Program-made: the position numbers and the translations under genes
Part shown: positions 17,117 through 25,627 of the stretch, one piece after another
Position numbering within the stretch: position 1 is the first letter of the stretch
Layout of the letters: each line of letters begins with the position of its first letter
Origin: VXMO01 sp965219405
Lineage (GTDB): Bacteria; Chloroflexota; Dehalococcoidia; UBA6926
Direction: 5' to 3'
DNA length: 64,000 bases
Assembly: GCA_965219405.1 (NCBI GenBank)
Contig: OZ244736.1
Coordinates: 186,001 to 250,000, forward strand
The notes under the pieces: generated by a model
What the model saw: the letters and a program-made list of their open reading frames with translations, nothing else
What the model was told of the DNA's origin: nothing
Database searches by the model: none

Positions 17117-18106
17117 ATGGCGTCGCAGCCACATCGCATAGCAATCATTGGATTGGGTCAGATCGGCGCGTCCATTGGCATGGACATGCGTGGATCATTC
17201 AAGGGCGTGGACATCATCGGCCACGACAAGGATCCGGAGACCGCCGGCCTGGCGCGTAGGCGGGGCGCGGTGGACGAGGTCGCCTACACACTCCCCGGCG
17301 CCGTTGAAGACGCCGCCATCGTCATCGTCGCTGTGCCTGTCACCGCCGTCCGCGAGGTATTCACCGTCATCAGCCCCAACCTCTCCGACGGCGCAATCGT
17401 CACAGACACGGCGTCCACCAAGATGACCGTCCTGCAGTGGGCGGAGGAAATCCTGCCCAAGAGCGTCGACTTCGTCGGCGGCCACCCCATGGCCGGCGTC
17501 GAGACTCCCGGAGTTGAGGGGGCGCAGTCCGGCATATTCCAGGGCGCGACGTGGGCGGTCATCCCACTCCCGCGCACCCAATCCAAGTCCATAGACACCA
17601 TCGTCAATCTCGTCAAGACGCTTGGAGGCGAGCCATATTTCGCCGACTCTGTTGAGCATGACAGCCTCGTTGCAGCAATCAGCCACCTGCCCATCGCGCT
17701 GTCCATCAACCTCATGCGAACTGCCACTTCCTCCCCAAGTTGGCGGGAGATGGCACGCATGGCTGCGGGCAGCTTCCGCGATGTCTCACGGCTCGCTTCC
17801 GGCTCCGTAGAGATGCACCACTCCATCTTCGCCACCAACAAGGATTTCATCCTCCACTGGATCGACACCTACGTCGAACAACTACAGGAGATGCGAAAGC
17901 TTGTGGACGAGGGCGGTGACGCCTTGCAAGAGGCTCTGCAGGAGGCGTACAACGCCCGCGACGCGTGGCTCCGTGGCCGCGTCAACGAGACGGAGCAGGA
18001 CCGACTCTACGACGAAGTACCGACGGCGAGTGAGAGCGCCCTTGGCGTGTTTGGCGGTGAGCGCCTCGCACGCATTGCCAGCCGATTCCGACGCGGCCGC
18101 CGCTAG
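17117..18106 (+). CDS. tyrA: Prephenate dehydrogenase
   Basis: 329 residues. Oxidatively decarboxylates prephenate (or arogenate) to make the tyrosine precursor. The N-terminal Rossmann motif is GLGQIGASIG (12-21), and VGGHPMAGVETPGVEGA is the conserved substrate-pocket segment with its His. The helical dimerisation domain follows (SHLPIALSINLMRTA onward). No fused chorismate mutase or ACT domain. GGGAGG lies upstream of the ATG. Next to aroA, so this is an aromatic amino-acid gene pair. Confidence 0.92.
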   Translation: MASQPHRIAIIGLGQIGASIGMDMRGSFKGVDIIGHDKDPETAGLARRRGAVDEVAYTLPGAVEDAAIVIVAVPVTAVREVFTVISPNLSDGAIVTDTASTKMTVLQWAEEILPKSVDFVGGHPMAGVETPGVEGAQSGIFQGATWAVIPLPRTQSKSIDTIVNLVKTLGGEPYFADSVEHDSLVAAISHLPIALSINLMRTATSSPSWREMARMAAGSFRDVSRLASGSVEMHHSIFATNKDFILHWIDTYVEQLQEMRKLVDEGGDALQEALQEAYNARDAWLRGRVNETEQDRLYDEVPTASESALGVFGGERLARIASRFRRGRR

Positions 18107-18115
18107 AAAGGGCAC

Positions 18116-19426
18116 ATGACCATGAGCATCGTCCGCCTGACGGCCCCGCCCACGCTGCGCCTCGACATTGAGTCGCCGGGTGACAAGTCCATCGGCCACC
18201 GTTCTCTCATCCTGAACGCCGCCGCCAAAGGTGAGGCCATCGTCACGCGATTTCCACGCGGCGCGGACACTCTCGCAACTTTGGCAATCGTCCGCGCGTT
18301 GGGAGTTCGCGTCACGGAGATTGAGCGCTCAGCGGATGGCCACTCATCCACACTCCGCGTCCGATCAAACGGCATTCATGGCCTCAACGAGCCTGATCGC
18401 ATCCTCAATGCCCGCAACAGCGGCACGACAATGCGCCTCATGTTGGGTCTCCTCGCCGCCGCTCCCCTGACCGCCGTCATGACCGGAGATGGTTCTTTGC
18501 GCAAGAGGCCGATGGGCCGTGTCGTTGAACCACTCCGCGCAATGGGTGCGCAGATCTGGGGCCGGAAGGATGGCGCGCTTGCCCCTCTAACGATCCGCGG
18601 CGCCGATCTGGCAGGCTTCACCTACGAGATGCCCGTCGCTAGTGCACAACTCAAGTCCGCGCTACTCATCGCGGGAGTATCCGCCTCCGGTAAAACGACC
18701 GTCATCGAACCCGCTCCGTCCCGCGACCACACGGAGCGCATGGTGTCCGCCATGGGCGCGCGCATCAGGAGCGAGGCGGGAGTTATCGAAATCGAACAAT
18801 CTGAAATGATCACCTCGGATGTCGTCGTGCCCGGAGACATCAGTTCCGCCGCGCCGTGGCTCGTCGCGGGCCTCGTTCATCCGAATGCCCGAATCACCAT
18901 CCGCGCCGTCGGCATCAATCCGACCCGCACCGGAATCCTCGACGTGCTGCGTGAGATGGGCGCGAATATGACCATTTCCAACGAACAGGAAGTTGGCGGC
19001 GAACCCATCGCTGACATCACGGTCGAATCAAGTGATCTGCGCCCTGTTGAGGTGGGCGGGGCGATCATTCCACGCTTGATCGACGAACTCCCGGTACTAA
19101 GCGTCGCCGCCATGCACGCCAACGGCGTCAGCCGATTTCGAGACGCAGCAGAACTCCGCGTCAAGGAGACAGACCGCATCGCCACCACGTCCGGAGAGCT
19201 CGGAAAGATGGGAGCACGGGTTGAGGAAATGCCGGACGGAATGGTAATCTACGGCGGTCAACGACTCGGGGGGGCGGTCGTTCACAGCCATGGGGATCAC
19301 CGGCTCGCTATGACGACAGCAGTCGCGGCGATGGCGGCCCATGGTGAAACGGTCATCGAGGGGGCAGATGCGGTGGACGTGTCATACCCCGCATTCTTTG
19401 AGGAGTTGGGTACTGCCGTTTCGTAG
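18116..19426 (+). CDS. aroA: 3-phosphoshikimate 1-carboxyvinyltransferase (EPSP synthase)
   Basis: 436 residues. Transfers the enolpyruvyl group of PEP to shikimate-3-phosphate, the sixth step of the shikimate pathway. Conserved elements are SPGDKSIGHRSLILNA (about 17-32), NSGTTMRLMLGLLA, GDGSLRKRPMGRVVEPL, RVKETDRI and GDHRLAM near the C-terminus. The PEP-site motif here reads NSGTTMR, as in class I/II enzymes. It starts nine bases after tyrA with GAAAGGGC upstream; a second ATG two codons in is an alternative. Confidence 0.95.
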   Translation: MTMSIVRLTAPPTLRLDIESPGDKSIGHRSLILNAAAKGEAIVTRFPRGADTLATLAIVRALGVRVTEIERSADGHSSTLRVRSNGIHGLNEPDRILNARNSGTTMRLMLGLLAAAPLTAVMTGDGSLRKRPMGRVVEPLRAMGAQIWGRKDGALAPLTIRGADLAGFTYEMPVASAQLKSALLIAGVSASGKTTVIEPAPSRDHTERMVSAMGARIRSEAGVIEIEQSEMITSDVVVPGDISSAAPWLVAGLVHPNARITIRAVGINPTRTGILDVLREMGANMTISNEQEVGGEPIADITVESSDLRPVEVGGAIIPRLIDELPVLSVAAMHANGVSRFRDAAELRVKETDRIATTSGELGKMGARVEEMPDGMVIYGGQRLGGAVVHSHGDHRLAMTTAVAAMAAHGETVIEGADAVDVSYPAFFEELGTAVS

Positions 19427-19460
19427 TCCCGCGTCCCACGAGTTACCGTTAGATTGCAGA

Positions 19461-19481
19461 TCCTCTCTTTTGAGGAGAGGG
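19461..19481 (+). repeat. Inverted repeat ahead of remA
   Basis: CCTCTC and GAGAGG face each other around TTTTGAG just before the remA Shine-Dalgarno. It could be a dispersed intergenic element or a leader hairpin; nothing in the window decides. Confidence 0.25.
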
Positions 19482-19495
19482 TGAGGGGGAACCAA

Positions 19496-19777
19496 GTGCT
19501 AGGTCCGGAGGTACTCCATATTGGCTTTGGCAATCACGTCATCATGAACCGTGTCATCGCAATAGTCTCTCCGGGCTCCGCGCCCACTCGCCGACTCATC
19601 CAGGAATCACGCAGCCGCAACGCCGTCATTGACATGACCAACGGGCGGCGTACCAAGGCTGTGCTCATCACGGACAGCGGCCACGTCGTGCTCGCCCCCA
19701 TCAACCCGGAGACCGTTGCCGGCCGCGTCTCTAACACCAAGGGCGGCAATCAGAACGGCGCATACGAGGATCAGTAG
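19496..19777 (+). CDS. remA: RemA/DUF370 family DNA-binding regulator
   Basis: 93 residues closely matching the RemA family: LHIGFGNHVIMNRVIAIVSP, then RRLIQESRSRNAVIDMTNGRRTKAVLITDSGHVVLAPINPETVAGR. In Bacillus subtilis RemA activates biofilm matrix and osmolyte genes through multimeric DNA binding. The start chosen is the GTG at 19496 with GAGGGGG six bases upstream; the frame stays open to 19454. It sits between aroA and gmk, and the remA-gmk order matches Bacillota. Confidence 0.88.
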   Translation: MLGPEVLHIGFGNHVIMNRVIAIVSPGSAPTRRLIQESRSRNAVIDMTNGRRTKAVLITDSGHVVLAPINPETVAGRVSNTKGGNQNGAYEDQ

Positions 19778-19798
19778 AGGCCACAGGCTTCCCTTCCC

Positions 19799-20383
19799 AT
19801 GATCGTCGTCCGGTCGGGACCGTCCGCATCCGGCAAGGACGCCGTTGCTGATCGCATCCTGAGCGAACACGCCGACCGCATTTCACCTGCAATCACCGCA
19901 ACCACCCGTCCGCCACGACCAGGAGAGCTCAACGGTGTTCACTATCACTTCCTGACGGCGGATGCATTCGCGGAACTGGAAGAGTCAGGCCGGTTGCTGG
20001 AGTCGGCGACCGTGTACGGCTTTCGATACGGTGTTCCTCGTGAATCCGTTCGCGCCGCGTTGGACAGAACGCCGATAGCCCTGGTCAAGACGGACGTGCA
20101 GGGCGCAGCCTCCATCAAGGCCCTGCTACCACAGGCGCTGCTTCTCTTCATCACTGTTCCCGATTTCGCCACGCTTGAGCGCCGGATGTGGGCTCGTGGA
20201 GGCATGGATCAGGAGACGATGGAACGTCGCCTGCAAGAGGCACGCAATGAAATAGAACGGCGAAATGAGTTCGACTACGTCGTCGTGAACGAGGATGGCC
20301 GCCTGGACGAGGCCGTCAAGGAGACGTGGGAGATCATCGAGCGGGAGGCCGCACGCCCTGAAAGGCGGCCTGTGGGGCTCTAG
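19799..20383 (+). CDS. gmk: Guanylate kinase
   Basis: 194 residues. Phosphorylates GMP to GDP. The P-loop is GPSASGKD (7-14), a variant of GPSGxGK. The GMP-binding region TATTRPPRPGELNGVHYHFL (about 38-57) and VKTDVQGAASIKAL (about 98-111) are family-typical, and the R-rich lid RRMWARGGMDQETMERR follows. Downstream of remA as in Bacillota, but the rpoZ that often comes next is missing: the following gene is convergent with only 18 bases between stops. Confidence 0.92.
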   Translation: MIVVRSGPSASGKDAVADRILSEHADRISPAITATTRPPRPGELNGVHYHFLTADAFAELEESGRLLESATVYGFRYGVPRESVRAALDRTPIALVKTDVQGAASIKALLPQALLLFITVPDFATLERRMWARGGMDQETMERRLQEARNEIERRNEFDYVVVNEDGRLDEAVKETWEIIEREAARPERRPVGL

Positions 20384-20401
20384 CGGCGCAGCAACACCGG
20401 C

Positions 20402-21169
20402 CTATTCGTCAAAATCGTCGTCATCACCCTCATCAGGTAGCGCGGTAGCTGTTTCATCCGTTACTGTCGGCACGGTTGCAGACGCACGGCCTCGTCGACG
20501 TCTCGATTGCGAGGGCACGGCAAGAATGGCCTCACGCAGTCCCGCAATTCGGGCAGCGGCGCGAGCATCCGCAATCTCGACAACGACAGCGACAAAGCCT
20601 AAATCGCGAAGTTGCTCCATCTCTCCGGCGCCCCAGTCGACAGACGCTCTTGTCAGCAGAGGGCCGGCCAAACGGCTGGCAGCCGCAGCAACCTCGATGG
20701 CTTGCCCGACCGTGAGATCCTTACCTGCGTCTGCCTCGATGACGTTTCCCTCAAAGGGCAGGCGTTCAAGGGCGCGCAGATGGCGCTCGTCCGTATCAGC
20801 AGGCACAATACCGTAATAGCCGATTGAATCGTCATTAAGCAGGCGCAGCGGAGTATCGCCTGCCAATACGAACAGGAAATCACAGCCTGCCTCACGCAAT
20901 ACCATATGGGCCTTTTCGGTTAGCGCCTCGGTTCGTGCACCCCACGGCGTTGAGCCAATGCCGGGTGGGGCCTTGGGTGTTGCGATGGCCGGTATCAGGA
21001 CAAACTCTGCGCCCGCCTTAATGGCCGCCTCCACAGACTTCTGTGTCGGCTTTGCGATGGATGCGATGATCGCGAGGGCGGGAATCTGTTCTCGGGAGCC
21101 CGCGCTGAATCCCAATGGCCGCGTGGGGCCCGACGCCGCGCGCTCGAGTCGATCTCGTAATTTACTCAC
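20402..21169 (-). CDS. Hypothetical protein, possible TIM-barrel fold with acidic tail
   Basis: 255 residues, GTG start. Alternating strand/helix pattern such as ALAIIASIAKPTQKSVEAAI, AGAEFVLIPAIATP, GCDFLFVLAGDTPL and DLGFVAVVVEIADA suggests a beta/alpha barrel like the phosphate-binding aldolase or epimerase groups, but no diagnostic motif is visible. The C-terminus has a basic patch (SRRRRGR) followed by an acidic tail (DEGDDDDFDE). A TATAAT lies exactly six bases before the GTG and there is no Shine-Dalgarno, so translation is likely leaderless. I do not recognise the function. Confidence 0.65.
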   Translation of the reverse strand: MSKLRDRLERAASGPTRPLGFSAGSREQIPALAIIASIAKPTQKSVEAAIKAGAEFVLIPAIATPKAPPGIGSTPWGARTEALTEKAHMVLREAGCDFLFVLAGDTPLRLLNDDSIGYYGIVPADTDERHLRALERLPFEGNVIEADAGKDLTVGQAIEVAAAASRLAGPLLTRASVDWGAGEMEQLRDLGFVAVVVEIADARAAARIAGLREAILAVPSQSRRRRGRASATVPTVTDETATALPDEGDDDDFDE

Positions 21170-21175
21170 CTTTGG

Positions 21176-21181
21176 ATTATA
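21176..21181 (-). promoter_or_regulatory. -10 box six bases from a start codon (leaderless candidate)
   Basis: TATAAT on the minus strand, six bases before the GTG at 21169. A transcript starting 6-7 bases after the box would begin at the start codon itself. No -35 match. Confidence 0.4.
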
Positions 21182-21237
21182 GCCTCCATATGCTCATTTC
21201 CTTTTCTCGGCACTCTAGTCCCTGTGGTTCTCCCCTC

Positions 21238-21257
21238 ATTCCGGCGAAAGCCGGAAT
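21238..21257. repeat. REP-like palindrome with GAAA loop
   Basis: ATTCCGGC and GCCGGAAT form a perfect 8-bp stem around GAAA. The same kind of element is dispersed in intergenic DNA of many bacteria. Only one copy was seen in this window. Confidence 0.5.
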
Positions 21258-21266
21258 CCATCCGGT

Positions 21267-21299
21267 CCCGTCACCCCCGCACTCTCCCGTCACCCCCGC
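21267..21299. repeat. Direct repeat of CCCGTCACCCCCGC
   Basis: Two identical 14-base copies (21267-21280 and 21286-21299) separated by five bases, next to the REP-like palindrome in the gap upstream of the unknown 20402 gene and downstream of panE. Confidence 0.5.
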
Positions 21300-21310
21300 G
21301 TAGGCGGCGA

Positions 21311-22255
21311 CTACCACGTCAATTGGTCTCGGGCCTTTAGCTCGGACGGCAGCAGAGCGGCATAGATGGCATCGTGAGCGGGGGTAGGGACATTGTGACG
21401 CCGCCCCAGTCGCGGAACGACGCCAACCTGCGCTTCTAACTCTGACGGCCTGCCGGACGCAATGTCCCGCTGCATGGATGCGGTTCCATCAACCGGGGCA
21501 AGGTCCGCCAATCTCATAGCGCCCTCAACGGCATTTGCCTCCAGGACAACGCCCTCCGCGACGGCGACGGCGGCTATCTCCTCCATGCATGCCCCAAGCA
21601 TCTCCCGTGAACGGGGTACGGACCGGAATACGCCGATGGGGGCACGTGTTACCGCCCCAACGCCTGCTAGCGGCCCCACAAAGAGCAGTTTCTCCCACAA
21701 CGCCGCGCGAATGTCGACCCGCATAGTGGCAAATATGCCGGCGGACGCGAGCGCGGCGCGAATCTCCTCCACAGTCTCGGATACGGTGCCGTCCAGTTCG
21801 CCAATAGTGATTGTCGGCGGCACGCCCGTGTGGCGCACAACTCCCGGCTCGATGATGTCTGTAAAGATACGACACGTTCCGCCGATGACGTGGCCGTTGC
21901 TCACCGCCATGCCAAGCTGATCGGGCGCTTCAACGCCGTTCTGGAGAGGAATGACCATCGTCGTCTCGCCGACCATCGGTCCAATCGCAACGGCCGCCTC
22001 GGGCACCATCCACGTCTTTACGGCAACTAAAACGACTTCCACCTCACCCACGTCCTGAGGGTCATTTGTGGCCATGAACGACTCCGGCGGCAACTGTGCG
22101 TCCCCCTCAGGGCTTTCGATGCGGAGCCCTCGCGTTTGCAGGGATTCAAGGTGCGGGCCACGGGCGATGAGAGAAACACCGTGCTTGCCGGTCTCAATCA
22201 GTCGGCCGCCGAAATATGCGCCAACCGCCCCCGCGCCAAAGACGGCGATCCTCAC
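21311..22255 (-). CDS. panE: 2-dehydropantoate 2-reductase
   Basis: 314 residues. Reduces ketopantoate to pantoate with NADPH in pantothenate/CoA synthesis. The N-terminal MRIAVFGAGAVGAYFGGRL is the nucleotide-binding GxGxxG. Family segments VLVAVKTWMVPEA and VIPLQNGVEAPDQL follow, with Lys in ALWEKLLFVGPLAGVGAVT at the catalytic position. GTG start with AGAGGAAA upstream. It begins nine bases after upp ends, giving a upp-panE unit. Related ketopantoate-reductase-like enzymes with other substrates exist, so the symbol is likely rather than certain. Confidence 0.85.
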   Translation of the reverse strand: MRIAVFGAGAVGAYFGGRLIETGKHGVSLIARGPHLESLQTRGLRIESPEGDAQLPPESFMATNDPQDVGEVEVVLVAVKTWMVPEAAVAIGPMVGETTMVIPLQNGVEAPDQLGMAVSNGHVIGGTCRIFTDIIEPGVVRHTGVPPTITIGELDGTVSETVEEIRAALASAGIFATMRVDIRAALWEKLLFVGPLAGVGAVTRAPIGVFRSVPRSREMLGACMEEIAAVAVAEGVVLEANAVEGAMRLADLAPVDGTASMQRDIASGRPSELEAQVGVVPRLGRRHNVPTPAHDAIYAALLPSELKARDQLTW

Positions 22256-22264
22256 CGCTTTCCT

Positions 22265-22909
22265 CTACGCCGTGCCGAATTGGCGATCGCCTGCATCACC
22301 CAGGCCGGGCACGATGAAGCCGTGTTCGTTCAGCCGCTCATCGAGTCCCGCAATGTGGATGCGCACGTCAGGGTGATCCCGCTGCAACCGCTCAACGCCC
22401 TCGGGCGCGGCGATGAGGCCGATGTACCGGATGCGCTGCACGCCCCACTCCTTGAGCAAATCACACGCAGCGGAAGCAGAGCCGCCGGTCGCCAACATCG
22501 GATCCATCAGCAGACACGCCTGCACGTCCGGCTCAACAGGTTTGTTTGCGTAGTACTGCATCGGCTCCAGCGTTCGCTCATCACGACGGAGGCCGATGTG
22601 CCAGACGACGGCGTCCGGCATCATTTCCCAGAGCCCCTCCACCATGCCCAGACCGGCCCTGAGAACCGGTACGAGACCGATGGAGCCGCGCAGACGCTGT
22701 CCGGGCGCATTGGCGAGCGGTGTTGAAACGCTGGTGGGTTCAGTCGAAAGATCTGCCGTCGCCTCATAAGCGAGCATCAGCGTGATTTCTTTCACAAGTT
22801 CCCGGAACTTGCGCGCGGGAGTTTCCGCATCTCGCAGCTGTGCCAGCTTGTCCTGCACAATGGGGTGCCTAGATACGTTAACACTGGCTTGCGTCGCAGT
22901 CTGGCTCAT
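22265..22909 (-). CDS. upp: Uracil phosphoribosyltransferase
   Basis: 214 residues, near the 208 of the E. coli enzyme. Converts uracil and PRPP to UMP. Seen: HPIVQDKLAQLRD and the pairing KFRELVKEITLMLAYEAT at the N-terminus, LVPVLRAGLGMVEGL, the PRPP loop LLMDPMLATGGSA, and the C-terminal uracil-binding GLGDAGDRQFGT. The ATG at 22909 begins the conserved N-terminus although the frame continues upstream. TACACT sits six bases before the ATG with no Shine-Dalgarno, another leaderless candidate. Divergent from trpS. Confidence 0.95.
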   Translation of the reverse strand: MSQTATQASVNVSRHPIVQDKLAQLRDAETPARKFRELVKEITLMLAYEATADLSTEPTSVSTPLANAPGQRLRGSIGLVPVLRAGLGMVEGLWEMMPDAVVWHIGLRRDERTLEPMQYYANKPVEPDVQACLLMDPMLATGGSASAACDLLKEWGVQRIRYIGLIAAPEGVERLQRDHPDVRIHIAGLDERLNEHGFIVPGLGDAGDRQFGTA

Positions 22910-22915
22910 AAGAAC

Positions 22916-22921
22916 AGTGTA
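22916..22921 (-). promoter_or_regulatory. -10 box six bases from the upp start
   Basis: TACACT on the minus strand, six bases before the upp ATG, with no Shine-Dalgarno between them. Confidence 0.35.
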
Positions 22922-23000
22922 GCGCCTGACTTGCCCGCAACGCACCAATCGCGTGTGCGCCATCCTGCTAAACTCAGATAGAGGAGTGTGACTTCTGACA

Positions 23001-24014
23001 ATGAATTCTAGCCTGTCTGTTGACCTGCCCAGCGGCAAGAGGGGCCGCGTGCTGTCCGGCGCGCGGCCAACCGGTCGTTTGCACTTGGGCAACTACTTCG
23101 GCGCGCTCAAGAATTGGGTGTCCCTGCAGGACGATTACGACTGCTTCTATTTCGTCGCCGATGTCCACGCCCTCACCACGGTTGAGGACACGGTCGGCCT
23201 CAAGCAGAACACCCGAGAGATGGTGCTGGATTGGCTCGCGGCAGGACTCGACCCCGACCGCAGCACACTCTTCATCCAATCGCGCATCCCGGAAGTGCTT
23301 GAACTGCACACCTATCTGAGCATGGTCACGCCGATGGGCTCATTGCAGCGCGTGCCCAGCTTCAAAGAGCAATTCCGGGCGCGCGCCGACAGCATGAACT
23401 ACGGCCTCGTCGGCTATCCAGTCCTCCAGACGGCGGACATCATCATCTACCTCGCTGACACGGTGCCCGTCGGGGTCGATCAGGTCCCGCACGTGGAACT
23501 GTCGCGGGAGATTGTGCGGCGGTTCAACGGCCAGTTCGGCGAGGTCTTCCCGGAGCCGGACGCCCTCCTCTCGGACACACCGAGCATCAAAGGGACTGAC
23601 GGCGACCAGAAAATGTCAAAGAGCCTGGACAATCACGTTGAGCTGGCCGCCACGCCGGAGGAGACGGCTCAGCGAGTGATGTCCATGGTTACCGATCCTC
23701 AGCGCGCTCGCCGAACGGACCCCGGCCGCCCATGGGTCTGCAACGTGTACGCCCTTCACCAGATCTTCTCTAGCGACGACTACGTGAAGACCGTGTATGA
23801 CCAATGCACAACGGCCGGAATCGGGTGCGTGGATGACAAGCGCGCGCTTGCAGACGCCATCAATGACTACCTTGGGCCGTTCCGGGAACGGCGCGCAGAG
23901 CTTGAGGCAAAGCCGAACCTCGTTGAGGACGTGCTCGCGGCGGGAACCGAGCGGGCGCGGGCCGTCGCGATCCGAACGATGGAAGAGGTAAGGGATCGTA
24001 TCGGGTTCTTTTAG
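23001..24014 (+). CDS. trpS: Tryptophanyl-tRNA synthetase
   Basis: 337-residue class I aminoacyl-tRNA synthetase. The HIGH motif reads HLGN in GARPTGRLHLGNYFG (about 21-35) and the KMSKS loop is intact in DQKMSKSLDN (about residue 204). PVGVDQVPHVELSREI and the anticodon-binding helical end are as expected. GAGGAG lies about 15 bases upstream of the ATG, further than ideal; no better in-frame start is visible. Confidence 0.95.
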   Translation: MNSSLSVDLPSGKRGRVLSGARPTGRLHLGNYFGALKNWVSLQDDYDCFYFVADVHALTTVEDTVGLKQNTREMVLDWLAAGLDPDRSTLFIQSRIPEVLELHTYLSMVTPMGSLQRVPSFKEQFRARADSMNYGLVGYPVLQTADIIIYLADTVPVGVDQVPHVELSREIVRRFNGQFGEVFPEPDALLSDTPSIKGTDGDQKMSKSLDNHVELAATPEETAQRVMSMVTDPQRARRTDPGRPWVCNVYALHQIFSSDDYVKTVYDQCTTAGIGCVDDKRALADAINDYLGPFRERRAELEAKPNLVEDVLAAGTERARAVAIRTMEEVRDRIGFF

Positions 24015-24121
24015 GTAGCGCACACGCCCGGTGGCCAGTCTTAAGAATTCGCCTTCGACAATTGATTGGCTAGTCGCTAAACAGACGATGCCCTGATTGA
24101 CCATTCGCAGGAGGACCCACA

Positions 24122-24925
24122 GTGACCACATCCCTGGACGGGCTTCCACTCGCAGCTACCGGACGCACGGCCCAGTCGGTTGCGTTGGAGGCCGCGCACT
24201 ACGCCGGCAAGATTCATCTCCAGTACTTCCGCGGCGACCATCTCGGCACGCGGGAAAAGCACCACGCGGACGTGGTGACGGACGTTGACGTCTCCATAGA
24301 GCGGGAGGTCCGAGCACTTTTGGCCAAGGAGTTCCCATTTGCCGGCTTTCTCGGCGAAGAGACGGGTGGGTCGGGTGGAGATTCCGAGTTCACATGGACA
24401 GTGGATCCAATCGACGGCACGGCAAATTTCGTTCGAGGTATCCCGCACTTCGCAACGACAATCGCGCTCCTAAAGGATGGCGCCCCAATCCTCGGAATCA
24501 CGTATGACGCGATACGACAAGACACGTTCTATGCAGTCGCCGGGCGTGGCCTGACCCTGAACGGCGTGCCGATGAAGCCCGCATACGCCACGAGCATCGA
24601 AGAAGCGAATCTCGGTTTCGACATAGGGCCCGAGGAGGACCTCAACGTCCGCGCTTTTGACATCATCCGGTCGCTCCTGCCGATGTACCGGGCCCGCCTG
24701 CTGGGATCAGGAGCGCTGGGCTTCGCATATGCGGCGGCGGGGATCATCGATCTGTATTTCCACCTGGCGCTCAAGCCGTGGGACGTGGCAGCTGGGCTGC
24801 TGTTTATCCAGGAGACCGGCGCGGACGCCGTCTCAATCGATTTTGACGGCGTGCCTGCCACACCGTGGAGCGGCAGCTACCTCGTCGGCGCACGAAACCT
24901 GCTGGAGCGCGTGCGCACGGCGTGA
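24122..24925 (+). CDS. Inositol monophosphatase family protein
   Basis: 267 residues, GTG start with AGGAGG seven bases upstream. Lithium-sensitive phosphatase fold with metal ligands visible: GEETGG (about 79-84), DPIDGTANFVRGIPHF (about 97-112) and WDVAAGLLFIQETGA (about 220-234). Members dephosphorylate inositol phosphates, fructose-1,6-bisphosphate, histidinol phosphate or PAP; which one cannot be told here. It converges with the HicA-like gene, five bases between stops. Confidence 0.88.
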   Translation: MTTSLDGLPLAATGRTAQSVALEAAHYAGKIHLQYFRGDHLGTREKHHADVVTDVDVSIEREVRALLAKEFPFAGFLGEETGGSGGDSEFTWTVDPIDGTANFVRGIPHFATTIALLKDGAPILGITYDAIRQDTFYAVAGRGLTLNGVPMKPAYATSIEEANLGFDIGPEEDLNVRAFDIIRSLLPMYRARLLGSGALGFAYAAAGIIDLYFHLALKPWDVAAGLLFIQETGADAVSIDFDGVPATPWSGSYLVGARNLLERVRTA

Positions 24926-24930
24926 GACTT

Positions 24931-25149
24931 CTAGCCGCGCCCTCTGTTCACATCATCCCAGTTGAGGCCGAGCTTGCGTATGGCAGAACGCAAAGTGCCG
25001 ATGGCAAGGTCTTTGCTACCCCAGTCCGGAATCGCAGTGCGCCCGCCAGTATCCGGGTTGATCCATCTCCTATGTGAACCACGCCGCCTTTCGGTGACTT
25101 CCAGACAACCCAGTTGGCGAAGCCGTCGTTCGAGCTCTCGGTAGATCAC
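24931..25149 (-). CDS. hicA: HicA family mRNA interferase toxin
   Basis: 72-residue dsRBD-like HicA. The catalytic His is in RRRGSHRRWINPDTG, followed by RTAIPDWGSKDLAIGTLRSAIRKLGLNWDD, the family C-terminus. HicA toxins cut mRNA. It overlaps the upstream HicB gene by four bases (ATGA). Here the antitoxin comes first, the reverse of the locus at 39287. Confidence 0.82.
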   Translation of the reverse strand: MIYRELERRLRQLGCLEVTERRRGSHRRWINPDTGGRTAIPDWGSKDLAIGTLRSAIRKLGLNWDDVNRGRG

Positions 25150-25430
25150 GCAGGGACGAGGGCTTTGTTTTCTACCTGAAGCAGCAACTCAATGGTGATG
25201 GGTTGATCGGTTGATTCCTCCACAAAGAGTTCCTTCGGCAGCGGCTGCTTGTCATCTTCGTAGAATTCCAGGACGGTGTAAAAGCAATCGATCGCGTGCT
25301 CTATTACCTCCGCAATGGTGTCCCCCTCCGTGAGGAATGCCGGAAGCGCCGCGCATTCGACCGTGTAACCACCCTCCGGCTGCGGCTCCAACACCAACGG
25401 CAAGCGAACAGTACGTCCAGCCTTGGACAT
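25146..25430 (-). CDS. hicB: HicB family antitoxin
   Basis: 94 residues. The partial RNase H-like fold is seen in RLPLVLEPQPEGGYTVECAA followed by LPAFLTEGDTIAEVIEHAIDCF. No C-terminal DNA-binding domain is obvious, so autoregulation may depend on the toxin complex. GGGAGAAAGAG lies before the ATG. Pairs with the overlapping HicA gene. Confidence 0.82.
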   Translation of the reverse strand: MSKAGRTVRLPLVLEPQPEGGYTVECAALPAFLTEGDTIAEVIEHAIDCFYTVLEFYEDDKQPLPKELFVEESTDQPITIELLLQVENKALVPA

Positions 25431-25555
25431 CTCTTTCTCCCATCATCGCATTAGTACGCATTCATGCGGTCAGCCACCATGATAGCGCACGCCTGAACAA
25501 ATGCTTGCACCCCTATGGCCATGGCAGCCTACGGAACTGCTAGGTCCAAGAGAAA

Positions 25556-25595
25556 GGCGGGAGGGCTCGTACGAGCCTCCCGCCTCTTTGTTCCT
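25556..25595 (-). terminator. Strong intrinsic terminator of the 25628-26752 gene
   Basis: GGCGGGAG and CTCCCGCC (extended by an A-T pair) with an inner GCTCGT/ACGAGC stem and one bulged G. On the minus strand it is followed by TTTCTCTT. It lies 33 bases after the acyl-CoA dehydrogenase stop; the plus-strand side is also T-rich, so it may work both ways. The rest of the 197-base gap holds nothing I can name. Confidence 0.75.
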
Positions 25596-25627
25596 TGTGG
25601 AACCGGCGATGATTCGGACGTGGTGTC

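Noticed and set aside
21267..21299. CRISPR-like repeat
   Set aside because: Only two 14-base copies with a five-base spacer; no array and no cas genes.
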